Assembly (NCBI GenBank): GCA_007571275.1
Contig: RKRS01000100.1
Span: 1 to 8,528, forward strand
Reading direction: 5' to 3'
Length of the DNA: 8,528 bases
Source of the DNA: Dehalococcoidia bacterium
GTDB taxonomy: Bacteria > Chloroflexota > Dehalococcoidia > Bin125
The notes below the pieces were generated by a model, which worked only from the letters and a program-made list of their open reading frames with translations, did no database searches and was not told the DNA's origin. The position numbers and the translations under genes are program-made. This document shows positions 1 to 6,904 of the stretch, piece after piece. Each line of letters opens with the position of its first letter. Position 1 is the first letter of the stretch.

Positions 1-714
1 GGGACTGAAGATGCGGTTGGCTGGTCCCAGCTGATCGGGGTGGATACAGAACTTGCCCTGGAAGCCGATCTCTTTCATGCGTCGCAGTTCGTCCTCGTAG
101 CCTTCAGGGTCGCGGATGTCGGTCCAGGGGGTGTCGAGCGGGACGATGCCGGCCGCGTGGGCGGCGTTGACCGAGGCGCGACGGGCCAGCTCAAGCTCGG
201 CGCCGCCTTTGGTGCGTCGCACGCCGATGCTGACCGCGTAGTCCTCGCCGCCAACACAGATGCCGACCAGTCGCTCTGAAGCGGCGCAGATCTCATATGC
301 ATTGGCGACGGCGTGCGCGTTCTCGATCCAGGCGGCAATCTTGACTTGTCCGTCCGCAAGCCCTCGCGCACGCTCCAGCAGCGTGAGGTAATCGTCGATT
401 CGCTGGACATCGCGGGCTCGTTCGATTTTCGAGACGCTGACGCCGTCCAGCCAGGGTTGCACGATGGCGTCGAGTTCCTGCTCGATCAGGCCGGTGTCGT
501 AGCCGTTGGTGCGCACGAAGACCTGGCGGCCGCGCTTGGGGAAGTCGGGCAGCGCACGACAGAGCAGGTCGCGCGCGGCCGGCTTGTTGTCCCAGGCGAC
601 GGAGTCTTCGAGGTCGAAGCAGAGCACATCGGCCTGTGCGTCGCGAGCCTTTTCGATGAACCGTTCACGAATGCCCGGCACCGACAACATCGATCGCATC
701 ACCATGGCTGCCAC
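1..714 (-). CDS. CitE-like CoA-ester lyase (HpcH/HpaI aldolase family), 3' end cut off by window edge
   Basis: This is a TIM-barrel C-C lyase of the HpcH/HpaI–CitE family, cytosolic, expected to cleave or form a beta-hydroxyacyl-CoA such as citramalyl- or malyl-CoA; the exact substrate cannot be read. I translated 238 codons. Family marks in order are RSMLSVPG (7-14), DVLCFDLEDSV (29-39), FVRTN with the substrate-binding Arg68, AAWIEN with the metal ligand Glu131, CVGGEDYA with the metal ligand Asp158, a PLDTPWTDIRDPEG segment, and GFQGKFCIHPDQ near the edge. Full members are about 280-300 residues, so roughly 50 C-terminal residues are missing. I prefer the GTG start at 714: GAGGAG lies 8 nt upstream, while the ATG at 705 would be 17 nt away. 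The stop of the upstream gene overlaps this GTG by one base, so translation is probably coupled. The family call is firm; the substrate is not known. Confidence 0.9.
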   Translation of the reverse strand, partial: MAAMVMRSMLSVPGIRERFIEKARDAQADVLCFDLEDSVAWDNKPAARDLLCRALPDFPKRGRQVFVRTNGYDTGLIEQELDAIVQPWLDGVSVSKIERARDVQRIDDYLTLLERARGLADGQVKIAAWIENAHAVANAYEICAASERLVGICVGGEDYAVSIGVRRTKGGAELELARRASVNAAHAAGIVPLDTPWTDIRDPEGYEDELRRMKEIGFQGKFCIHPDQLGPANRIFSP

Positions 715-1415
715 TACGAGTTCTCCTCATTCTCGGCTGATTCTGATTCGGGTTGGCTCAAGAGCGTCTGCAGACGCTGCAGATCGGCCGCATCGTCTGT
801 GGCGCAGCCGCGGAATCCGAGCCTGGCGGCGTGCTCGGCATCGCTCGGCGCACCGTAAACCACCGGCAGATCAAATGCGGCGGCCGTGAGGACGACGTCG
901 GCGCTGGCGACGGCGACCGTTGGGCTGTCGGCCGGGACGCCAAGCGTCTCGGCGAACTCGGCGTGGTTGAAGGCAATCCAGGTCATGCGATCGGAGGATT
1001 CGCGCATCGCGGCGAGGGCGTCGGACATGAGGTTGAGGGCGCGCGGATGGTCGAAGCCGACCGCCATGGCGGTCAGGCCGGGCTGAATGTCGAGGCGGAG
1101 TTCAAGCTCTTCCAGCACGCCTTCGAGATAGCGCAGCTGATCGACGCTGCCCGGCGCTCGCGAGGCGACTCCGTAGACGCCCTGCCGCAACGTCTGCGCG
1201 AGGTATGGACGCGCCTGCCCGGATTCGAGCAACGGGATCACGAGATAGACGGGCGGTCCCAATTCCAGGAGCGCGGTCACGCGTTCAGCCGCGGCGCCGT
1301 ACTGTTCCTCGTCGTCCGGCGGCACAAACACGAGGGCGTCGGCGTGTTCCACGCTTGCCGGGTCCGGGAGTGGGGCGTCGGGCAGCAGGATGAGGAGAGC
1401 GCGGACGTCATCCAT
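714..1415 (-). CDS. Degenerate CitE/HpcH-like protein, possible pseudoenzyme partner of the next gene
   Basis: This 233-residue soluble protein has no signal peptide or membrane segment. No strong enzyme motif is present, but its layout follows the CoA-ester lyase encoded just downstream. VYLVIP (56-61) lies where the lyase has VFVRTN, so the substrate Arg is replaced by Val59. AMAVGFDHPRAL (116-127) lies where it has IAAWIENAHAV, giving Asp122 for the metal Glu. TWIAFNHAEFAETLGV (145-160) lies where it has VGICVGGEDYAVSIGV, giving Glu153 for the metal Asp. LGFRGCATDD near the end matches GFQGKFCIHPD. The protein is shorter than the family norm and ends in an acidic Ser/Glu-rich tail. Its start lies 23 nt after the peptidase stop with no good Shine-Dalgarno, and its stop overlaps the lyase start, so it belongs to the same operon. 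It could be a regulatory or structural partner, or an aldolase with altered chemistry. That the gene is real is fairly sure; the kinship is my alignment by eye. Confidence 0.55.
   Translation of the reverse strand: MDDVRALLILLPDAPLPDPASVEHADALVFVPPDDEEQYGAAAERVTALLELGPPVYLVIPLLESGQARPYLAQTLRQGVYGVASRAPGSVDQLRYLEGVLEELELRLDIQPGLTAMAVGFDHPRALNLMSDALAAMRESSDRMTWIAFNHAEFAETLGVPADSPTVAVASADVVLTAAAFDLPVVYGAPSDAEHAARLGFRGCATDDAADLQRLQTLLSQPESESAENEENS
723..728 (-). promoter_or_regulatory. Ribosome binding site deciding a GTG start
   Basis: On the minus strand GAGGAG ends 8 nt before the GTG at 714 and lies inside the last codons of the upstream gene. It supports GTG at 714 over the in-frame ATGs at 705 and 699. 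Confidence 0.65.
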
Positions 1416-1438
1416 TGGAGGGGTCTGTGTTTCTGTCG

Positions 1439-2776
1439 TCAGTTGGGGCTGAAGTTGGCGATGCGCTCGCGTAGCTCGTCGGCCTGGTCGAACGGTCCGA
1501 CCACGGCGGCTGCGAGGTTGTCCTCACGCACGATGCGCCGGGCGACGCGCTGGATGTCGGCGATGGTCACTGACTCATAGCCGGCGATGGTCTCGTCGAC
1601 GGGCTCGATGGTTCCGTTCGCGAGCAGCATGCCGCCGGCGCGATGCGACCAGCTCGCTGCGGCGTCGAGTCCGAGTCGGAATGAGCCGATCGCGTGCTCC
1701 CTGACGCGCTCCAGCTCCTCATCGGCTACTGGTTCCGAGCCCATTCGCCGTAGTTCCTCGAGTACCACGTCTACGGTTTCCAGGACGTGTTCGGCGGTGA
1801 CTCCCGCCATGATCGCGAGATGCCCCGCGTCATCGAAGGCTGAGGGATGCGAGCCAACCGAATAGGCCAGCCCGCGCTTTTCGCGGATCTCGGTGAAGAG
1901 GCGTGAACTCATGCCGCCGCCGAGCACCTCGTTCATCAACGCCAGCGCGTAGCGGTCGGGATCAAGGCGGGAGATGGCGCGCAGAGCCAGGGCCAGATTG
2001 CATTGCTCGAGATTTCGCATCTCAATCCGCGCGAGATCGTCGGACATGCCAGCGCTGGCGATTTCGCGCGCTGGCGCTGGCTCAGCGGACTGCGCTGACC
2101 AGCCGTCGCCCCAATCGCGCTCGGCAAATTCCAGCACCTGTTCGCGGTCGACGTTGCCGGCGACCGAGAGCACGATGTTGGCGGGTCGATACCAGGTTTC
2201 GATATGGGTGGCGAGGTGGTCTCGGGTGATGGCGTCAACCGATTCCAGATCGCCGGCGATCTCCCAGCCCAGCGGCTGCTCGCCGTACGTGGACTGGGTC
2301 AGCAGTTGTCCAACTCGTTGGCCGGGCTGATCGTGGGCGCGGCGAATCTCGGAGCAGATCACTGTGCGTTCGCGCTCGATCTCAGTCTCGGCCAGTAATG
2401 AGTGTCGGACGGAGTCGGCGAGCACGTCCATGGCGAGCGAGAGTCGGTCGAATGGGACCCGATTCCAGTAGCAGGTCAGTTCGCGCGAGGTGAAGGCGTT
2501 AAGCGATCCGCCGGCGCCCTCGATCGCGGCAGAGATCGCTGTCGGTTCTGGCCGTGACTGCGTGCCTTTGAACAGCATGTGTTCGAGATAGTGCGACAGG
2601 CCGAGCGTGTCCCGCGCCTCGTCGCGTGAACCGACTCCGACGTAGGCCGCCAGGACAGCCGCCTGCGAATGCGGAATCGAGGTCACCACGACGCGCAGGC
2701 CATTGGGCAGGACGTCAATCGTCGGCTTGACGGCAACGCGATGGTTGGAGGTGTTTGGCATGGGCTGTCTCAGCAT
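1439..2776 (-). CDS. M16 family zinc metallopeptidase (processing-peptidase/insulinase type)
   Basis: This is a single-chain M16B-type peptidase of 445 residues, the usual length for the two-domain bacterial form that works as a dimer. The inverted zinc motif is HYLEH (His62, Glu65 as base, His66), followed by the third zinc ligand Glu143 in ERTVICSEIRR, at the expected distance of about 76 residues. The C-terminal domain carries REKRGLAYSVGS, the conserved Arg/Tyr region that contacts substrate. No signal peptide is seen, so it is probably cytosolic, cutting peptides or signal-peptide remnants. Two starts are possible: ATG at 2776, or ATG at 2761, which gives MPNTSN. The second has a weak GAGA six bases upstream and leaves more room for a promoter. 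Neither has a strong ribosome site. It heads the minus-strand unit, with the degenerate aldolase-like gene 23 nt downstream. Confidence 0.93.
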   Translation of the reverse strand: MLRQPMPNTSNHRVAVKPTIDVLPNGLRVVVTSIPHSQAAVLAAYVGVGSRDEARDTLGLSHYLEHMLFKGTQSRPEPTAISAAIEGAGGSLNAFTSRELTCYWNRVPFDRLSLAMDVLADSVRHSLLAETEIERERTVICSEIRRAHDQPGQRVGQLLTQSTYGEQPLGWEIAGDLESVDAITRDHLATHIETWYRPANIVLSVAGNVDREQVLEFAERDWGDGWSAQSAEPAPAREIASAGMSDDLARIEMRNLEQCNLALALRAISRLDPDRYALALMNEVLGGGMSSRLFTEIREKRGLAYSVGSHPSAFDDAGHLAIMAGVTAEHVLETVDVVLEELRRMGSEPVADEELERVREHAIGSFRLGLDAAASWSHRAGGMLLANGTIEPVDETIAGYESVTIADIQRVARRIVREDNLAAAVVGPFDQADELRERIANFSPN

Positions 2777-2795
2777 ACCTGCGTCTGCGTATGCT
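2772..2795. promoter_or_regulatory. Perfect inverted repeat at the divergent start region
   Basis: AGCATAC (2772-2778) and GTATGCT (2789-2795) are exact inverted copies separated by 10 nt. The left arm contains the ATG at 2776 of the minus-strand peptidase; the right arm contains the ATG at 2791 of the plus-strand gene. Each arm also gives a -10-like TATGCT, one per strand. On the minus strand a TTGAGC (2798-2793) lies upstream with a short 15-nt spacer. The site could be an operator, a pair of overlapping divergent promoters, or chance. Confidence 0.4.
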
Positions 2796-3657
2796 CAAGC
2801 CAATACTCAGGGAAGACGACGTGCAGGCATTCGTCGAGGCGCGCTACGAGTATCACTGGACGCCGCTGGTCGGCTGTCTGGTGGCGCAATTGGGCCACAT
2901 TGGCATTACGCAGCCCGGCTATGTGATCGGCGCGACGACGGGCATCTACTACCAGTCGCCGAGAACGTCCGCGCTGCCCGCCGATTTGTCAGCCGCGCTC
3001 TCCGCGCTGGGCGTCGCGCCGACCATTGTCGATCGGACCCAGCCCCGTCGGCTTCAGCGGTTGTTGGTACGCAGGCGGATCCGTCGTGAGCTACGCGCTG
3101 ACCGTCCTGTGACCGTGTACGGCGTTGGCGTCTCCGCCTTCGGCCCGACCTGGGGGCTGATCGTTGGCTGCGACGATCAGCGCAGCGCCTGGCGTCGCGA
3201 TGGTCCCATGACCGAACAAGTATCTCCCTGGTTGCCTGAATCCGAGTTCAGTGCGTCGGTACGACTCGCGCTGATCGCCGCTCGGTGGGTGAGGGAACCC
3301 GAGACAGACGCGTTGGCGGCGTTGGCGAGCGACGCGTTGGCGGGAGCGGTTGATCGGGTCGGCCATGACTTCATGGATCGGATCGGTCTGCTGGACAGCG
3401 CGATCGAGATTGAACCTCAGCAACATGCGCATGACGCACAGGCCCTTGCCGCCAGCTGGGGGGAGGTTGCGGCATTCTGGCGCGAGTTCCGACACGTCGA
3501 CTACACGCCCGTCGCTCAACAGCTGGCGATCACGCTCTCCCGCTACGCCACGCTGTTTCCTTATCCGATGGGCGGGCAACCAAACAATCCGGGCGTGCGC
3601 ACGGCAGCCGTCCACATTCTCCGTGAGGCGGTTGACGTCCTCGCCGCATCCCATTGA
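2791..3657 (+). CDS. Uncharacterised protein, faint BtrH_N / DUF4872-like pattern
   Basis: I do not firmly recognise this 288-residue protein. Residues 22-47 (YHWTPLVGCL..., then GITQPGYVIGATTGIYY) resemble the N-terminal motif of BtrH-like acyltransferases: an early His and Cys, a Leu-rich helix, then Gly-rich VIGATTG and aromatic residues. A later stretch, PVTVYGVGVSAFGPTWGLIVGCDD, looks like the strand that in those proteins ends in 'vvvGyd'. The remainder is mostly helical. There is no signal peptide or clear membrane helix, so it should be cytosolic. The ATG at 2791 lacks a Shine-Dalgarno; a GTG at 2821 has AGGGA about 8 nt upstream and is a serious alternative, and a TTG at 2755 is less likely. 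It is divergent from the peptidase and 33 nt before the ThiS-like gene. The CDS is likely real (long, undisturbed, locally consistent codon use); the function is open. Confidence 0.6.
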   Translation: MLKPILREDDVQAFVEARYEYHWTPLVGCLVAQLGHIGITQPGYVIGATTGIYYQSPRTSALPADLSAALSALGVAPTIVDRTQPRRLQRLLVRRRIRRELRADRPVTVYGVGVSAFGPTWGLIVGCDDQRSAWRRDGPMTEQVSPWLPESEFSASVRLALIAARWVREPETDALAALASDALAGAVDRVGHDFMDRIGLLDSAIEIEPQQHAHDAQALAASWGEVAAFWREFRHVDYTPVAQQLAITLSRYATLFPYPMGGQPNNPGVRTAAVHILREAVDVLAASH

Positions 3658-3661
3658 TACA
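3632..3661 (+). promoter_or_regulatory. Candidate sigma-70-type promoter for the ThiS-like gene and pyrG
   Basis: TTGACG (3632-3637, one mismatch from consensus) is followed after 18 nt by GATACA (3656-3661), a weaker -10. The -10 overlaps the stop codon of the preceding gene. Transcription would begin near 3668, leaving a leader of about 20 nt with GGAG at 3681-3684. Confidence 0.4.
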
Positions 3662-3690
3662 CTCGCAACCAACCAACGACGGAGACTCTC

Positions 3691-3957
3691 ATGGCGATCA
3701 ATGTCAAACTCTTCATGACGCTCGTTCCGCTCTCCAAGTCCAAGCGGTCGAGCATTTCCGTCGACTGGTTCGACGGCATTACCGCCCAGCACATTCTTGA
3801 GTCTGAGGAATTTTCGGCGCAGGACCAGGAAGCGATCGCGGTAGTGATCAACTCCGTCCAGGCGCAGCCCGACGACCCGCTCAACGACGGCGATCAAGTA
3901 GACCTGCTGGTCAACCTGCAAGGCGGATCGCAGATGGATTGCGGGGCCAGTGAGTAG
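3691..3957 (+). CDS. ThiS/MoaD-like beta-grasp protein with a tail after Gly-Gly
   Basis: This small cytosolic protein of 88 residues has the ThiS/MoaD sulfur-carrier pattern: an N-terminal strand INVKLFMTLVPL, a second strand SSISVDWF, a helix starting at ITAQHILESEEF, then LNDGDQVDLLVNLQGG (64-79). In working sulfur carriers Gly-Gly is the C-terminus and is adenylated; here Gly78-Gly79 is followed by SQMDCGASE. The tail is encoded by 3928-3954, which includes the start of pyrG (8-bp overlap). GGAG lies 6 nt before the ATG, a good ribosome site. No ThiG, ThiF/MoeB or MoaE gene is nearby, so thiamine or molybdopterin roles are not supported by context. It could be processed to expose Gly-Gly, or be a non-conjugating beta-grasp protein. 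The fold call is fairly good; the role is unknown. Confidence 0.7.
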   Translation: MAINVKLFMTLVPLSKSKRSSISVDWFDGITAQHILESEEFSAQDQEAIAVVINSVQAQPDDPLNDGDQVDLLVNLQGGSQMDCGASE

Positions 3958-5629
3958 CGACGAGCCGTCAGCGAAGTACATCTTCATCACTGGCGGTGTC
4001 ATCTCCTCCGTCGGTAAGGGCATCACCACCGCCGCGCTCGGCCGACTCCTTCAGTCGCGCGGCATCTCGGTCACCGTCCAGAAGCTCGATCCGTACCTCA
4101 ACGTTGATCCGGGCACGATGTCGCCCTATCAGCACGGCGAGGTCTACGTGACCGACGACGGCGCCGAGACCGATCTGGATTTGGGGCACTATGAGCGCTT
4201 TCTCGACCAGAACCTGACCGCCGCCTCGTCGGTGACCATGGGTCAGATCTCGGCTGAGGTGATCGAGCGCGAGCGGCGCGGCGACTATCTCGGCGGCACG
4301 ATCCAGACCGTGCCGCACGTGACTGACCTGATCAAAGAGCGGGTGCGGGGCCTGGCCGAGCGTGAAGCGGTTGATGTCCTGATCGTGGAGGTGGGTGGGA
4401 CGGTCGGTGATATCGAGGGGCAGGCGTTCCTCGAAGCGATTCGCCAGATGCGCTATGAGGAGCCGCGTCAGGGCACGTTGGCGATCCACGTGACGCCGTT
4501 GTTCCATCTCAAGGCGACCAACGAACTCAAGACCAAGCCCACCCAACACTCCGTCCGCACGCTGCGCAGTATGGGCATTCAGCCCGACATCATCATTTCG
4601 CGTACCGATATTCCTGCTGACCAAGCGATCTCGGACAAGCTCGCGCTGTTTTGCGACGTCCCCGCCGAGGCGGTCATGACGCTGGAAACCGCTTCCTCGA
4701 TCTATCAGGTCCCGGAGATGCTGGAAGCAGCCGGGCTGACGGATCTGACGCTCGAACGACTTGGCCTGACCGCCCGCCCGCCGAGATCGGGGCGCTCGAT
4801 CGGTGATTGGCTGGAGTGGACTGACCGTCTCTCACAGACTGACCGCGTTTGCCGAGTCGCGATCGTGGGTAAGTATGTCGAGCTGCGTGACGCTTACCTG
4901 TCTGTCAAGGAAGCGTTGATTCACGCGGCGGCGCAGCGTCGCGCCAGCGTCGATATCACCTGGATCCAGTCCGACCACCTCGATCAGGCTGACCAGCCTG
5001 AGATCGCTGCCGCGCTGGCCAATGTCGACGGGGTGATCGTGCCAGGCGGTTTTGGCAAGCGAGGGATCGAGGGCGAGATTGGCGTCGCCCGCTTCGCACT
5101 GGAGCAACACATTCCCTATCTGGGCTTGTGTCGGGGGATGCAGAACATGGTGATCGCGTTTGCCCGGGAGCGGCTCGATTTGCCCGACGCCAACACGACC
5201 GAGGCGGACGAGGATACCGACGCGCCGGTCATTGCTCTGCTCGACGAACAACGCGAGCTGAGCCAGCTCGGCGGCACGATGCGGTTGGGCATGTATCCCT
5301 GCCAGCTACAGCCCGAATCACGCGCGCAGCGACTCTACGACACGGAGCTCGCGTTTGAGCGACACCGTCACCGCTGGGAGTTCAACCCGCGCTACCGCGA
5401 ACGCTTCGAACGCGCCGGGCTGCTGGCCAGCGGCACTTCGCGGGACGGCGCGCTCGTCGAGATCACCGAGGTTTGCGATCATCCGTTCATGCTCGGCTCC
5501 CAGTTCCACCCCGAGCTCAAGTCGCGGCCGGAGCGATCACATCCGCTCTTTCTCGGCTTCATCGATTCGGTGCTGGCCGAGTCCGAGACGGCGCTGCGCC
5601 ACCCGGTGGGCGCGATGAGCCTCGGCTAG
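3950..5629 (+). CDS. pyrG: CTP synthase (glutamine hydrolysing)
   Basis: It makes CTP from UTP, ATP and glutamine, the last step of de novo pyrimidine nucleotide synthesis, as a cytosolic tetramer. The 559 residues are slightly more than E. coli PyrG (545). The synthetase domain shows YIFITGGVISSVGKG with the P-loop ending at Lys23-Gly24, SPYQHGEVYVTDDGAETDLD, EVGGTVGDIEG and ELKTKPTQHSV. The class I glutaminase domain shows PGGFGKRG, the nucleophile Cys394 in YLGLCRGMQ, RHRHRWEFN, and His520/Glu522 in HPELKSRP. The Arg after the cysteine replaces the more usual Leu. The start is GTG at 3950, inside the preceding gene, with only a GCGGGG run as ribosome site, so coupling to the ThiS-like gene is likely. 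CTP synthases are usually feedback-inhibited by CTP; nothing in the sequence shows transcriptional control beyond the upstream promoter. Confidence 0.98.
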   Translation: MSSDEPSAKYIFITGGVISSVGKGITTAALGRLLQSRGISVTVQKLDPYLNVDPGTMSPYQHGEVYVTDDGAETDLDLGHYERFLDQNLTAASSVTMGQISAEVIERERRGDYLGGTIQTVPHVTDLIKERVRGLAEREAVDVLIVEVGGTVGDIEGQAFLEAIRQMRYEEPRQGTLAIHVTPLFHLKATNELKTKPTQHSVRTLRSMGIQPDIIISRTDIPADQAISDKLALFCDVPAEAVMTLETASSIYQVPEMLEAAGLTDLTLERLGLTARPPRSGRSIGDWLEWTDRLSQTDRVCRVAIVGKYVELRDAYLSVKEALIHAAAQRRASVDITWIQSDHLDQADQPEIAAALANVDGVIVPGGFGKRGIEGEIGVARFALEQHIPYLGLCRGMQNMVIAFARERLDLPDANTTEADEDTDAPVIALLDEQRELSQLGGTMRLGMYPCQLQPESRAQRLYDTELAFERHRHRWEFNPRYRERFERAGLLASGTSRDGALVEITEVCDHPFMLGSQFHPELKSRPERSHPLFLGFIDSVLAESETALRHPVGAMSLG

Positions 5630-5651
5630 TTGACGTGGATCGGTCTCGGCC

Positions 5652-6128
5652 ATGAGCGAAGATGACATGTTTCGCTTCTTCACCACACTCGCCACGTTGG
5701 TGTATGCGGGCGGCGTGGCCGGGCTGACGCTGGCGCTGACGCGCGCCTGGCAGACTGACGACGCGGTCGAGCGCGATGTGCTCTTCCGTTCAGCCGACCG
5801 CGCCCATACGCGGATGCTCTTGCCGGGCATCATCGCCACCGGCGTGCTGGGCGCGGTCTGGGGGATCCGCGCCCAGGGCGTAGATCCCATCGAAACCGGT
5901 TGGCTGTTGGCGACCGAGATTCTGTATCTGATCTCGTTATTCGTGTTGGTGCCGGGGATGTTCGCCGGCGTGCGTCGAGTGCGGCTGCTCTCGTTGCAGG
6001 CGCGAAAGAGCGGCAACGTTTCGGCTGAACTGACCGACGCGCTCAACGATCGCGGTCCGCTCGTCTTTGCCGTGCTGATGTCGATCCTGCTGCCAGTGCA
6101 GGTCGCCCTCGTTACTCTGCAGCCATAG
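5652..6128 (+). CDS. Four-helix integral membrane protein, DUF2269-like
   Basis: This 158-residue inner-membrane protein has four predicted helices at about 7-29, 55-72, 83-107 and 136-156. The loop between the first two is charged (TDDAVERDVLFRSADRAHTR), and an Arg/Lys-rich loop lies between the last two (RRVRLLSLQARK), which suggests the side facing the cytoplasm. The RMLLPGIIATGVLGAVWG segment followed by a Trp-starting third helix recalls DUF2269-type small membrane proteins, but I could not confirm this. It has no catalytic motif that I recognise. It lies 22 nt after pyrG and 48 nt before the aldolase gene, so it is probably cotranscribed. The ribosome site before the ATG is weak; a second in-frame ATG lies five codons on. 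Confidence 0.75.
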   Translation: MSEDDMFRFFTTLATLVYAGGVAGLTLALTRAWQTDDAVERDVLFRSADRAHTRMLLPGIIATGVLGAVWGIRAQGVDPIETGWLLATEILYLISLFVLVPGMFAGVRRVRLLSLQARKSGNVSAELTDALNDRGPLVFAVLMSILLPVQVALVTLQP

Positions 6129-6176
6129 CCGGGCGTGCAGCCTGCAGCGATCACCTCCGTAAAGGAATTCCGCGAC

Positions 6177-6866
6177 ATGAAGATCTTCCTCGACACAGCT
6201 CGCCTCGACGAGATTCAACAGGCTGTCGACTGGGGCGTCTGCGACGGCATCACGACGAACCCATCGCTGCACTCCCGCGCCGTCACACATGAGGGAGACG
6301 AGGCGATTCCGTACCGCGAACGCATCCTGCGTATCGCCGAGATGGTCGATGGACCGATCTCGGCGGAATGCGTCTCGCGGACGACGGCGGAGCTGATCGT
6401 GGAGGCGCGTGAGCTGGCCAGCTGGCATCCGAGCGTCGTGGTCAAGATTCCGATTGATGGGCCGGGACTGGCTGCGATTAAGGCGCTCTCGGGCGAAGGC
6501 GTGCGGATCAATACCACGCTGATTTTCTCGCTCAACCAGGCGTTGCTCGCTGCGCGGGCCGGCGCCGCCTACGTCTCGCCGTTTGTGGGGCGGCTCGACG
6601 ACATTGGCGAAGACGGTATCCAGTTGGTCGCCGACAGCGTGAATCTGCTCAATCAATTCAACCTGCCGACCCAGGTAATCGCCGCGTCGCTGCGCAACCC
6701 TGAGCACACGGCCGATGCCGCGCGGGTCGGCGCGCATATCGCGACGATTCCTTTTCCGGTGCTGGAGCAGATGCAGCGGCACCCGCTGACGGACAAGGGC
6801 ATTCAGGCGTTTCTCGATGACTGGCACAAGGCGGAAGCGCAACTTCGGGCGCAACCGGTTTCATGA
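6177..6866 (+). CDS. fsa: Fructose-6-phosphate aldolase / small transaldolase family protein
   Basis: This is a class I aldolase with a TIM barrel. Family members either cleave fructose 6-phosphate to dihydroxyacetone and glyceraldehyde 3-phosphate or act as transaldolases in the pentose phosphate pathway; sequence alone does not separate the two here. The 229 residues are a little longer than E. coli FsaA (220). Marks are MKIFLDTA with Asp6, GITTNPS with Thr26-Asn28, the Schiff-base Lys90 in VVVKIPI, RINTTLIFSLNQA, and YVSPFVGRLDD. Extra length sits after the first motif, around residues 33-47. I chose the ATG at 6177 because AAAGGA lies 10 nt upstream and MKIFLDTA is the standard family start; an in-frame GTG at 6135 would add 14 residues unlike the family. 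It follows the membrane-protein gene and precedes rho, an order shared with other phyla. Confidence 0.93.
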   Translation: MKIFLDTARLDEIQQAVDWGVCDGITTNPSLHSRAVTHEGDEAIPYRERILRIAEMVDGPISAECVSRTTAELIVEARELASWHPSVVVKIPIDGPGLAAIKALSGEGVRINTTLIFSLNQALLAARAGAAYVSPFVGRLDDIGEDGIQLVADSVNLLNQFNLPTQVIAASLRNPEHTADAARVGAHIATIPFPVLEQMQRHPLTDKGIQAFLDDWHKAEAQLRAQPVS

Positions 6867-6883
6867 GCAGCGTAAATCGGCGC

Positions 6884-6898
6884 ACGAATGTCATTCGT
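6884..6898. promoter_or_regulatory. 15-bp palindrome upstream of the rho promoter
   Basis: ACGAATG-T-CATTCGT is a perfect 7+7 inverted repeat around one central base. It ends 6 nt before the -35 candidate of rho and begins 17 nt after the fsa stop. It fits an operator for a dimeric regulator. As RNA it would be a short six-pair hairpin without a T-run, so it is a poor terminator. Confidence 0.45.
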
Positions 6899-6904
6899 TG
6901 AGGG

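Noticed and set aside
753..1580. 275-codon open frame on the plus strand
   Set aside because: It is antisense to the degenerate aldolase-like gene and the end of the peptidase gene. No ribosome site or motif supports it.
3091..4029. 312-codon open frame on the minus strand across three plus-strand genes
   Set aside because: It lies antisense to the uncharacterised gene, the ThiS-like gene and the start of pyrG, which have better starts and recognisable motifs. The translation is Arg/Gly/Asp/Val-rich with no recognisable motif, as expected from a GC-rich shadow frame.
5630..5651. TTGACG after the pyrG stop as a -35 box
   Set aside because: No -10-like hexamer lies at a suitable distance before the next gene; read-through from pyrG is simpler.
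5937..6854. 305-codon open frame on the minus strand
   Set aside because: It is antisense to the membrane protein and the aldolase gene. Its product is rich in Arg, His and Gln with no motif, typical of a shadow.
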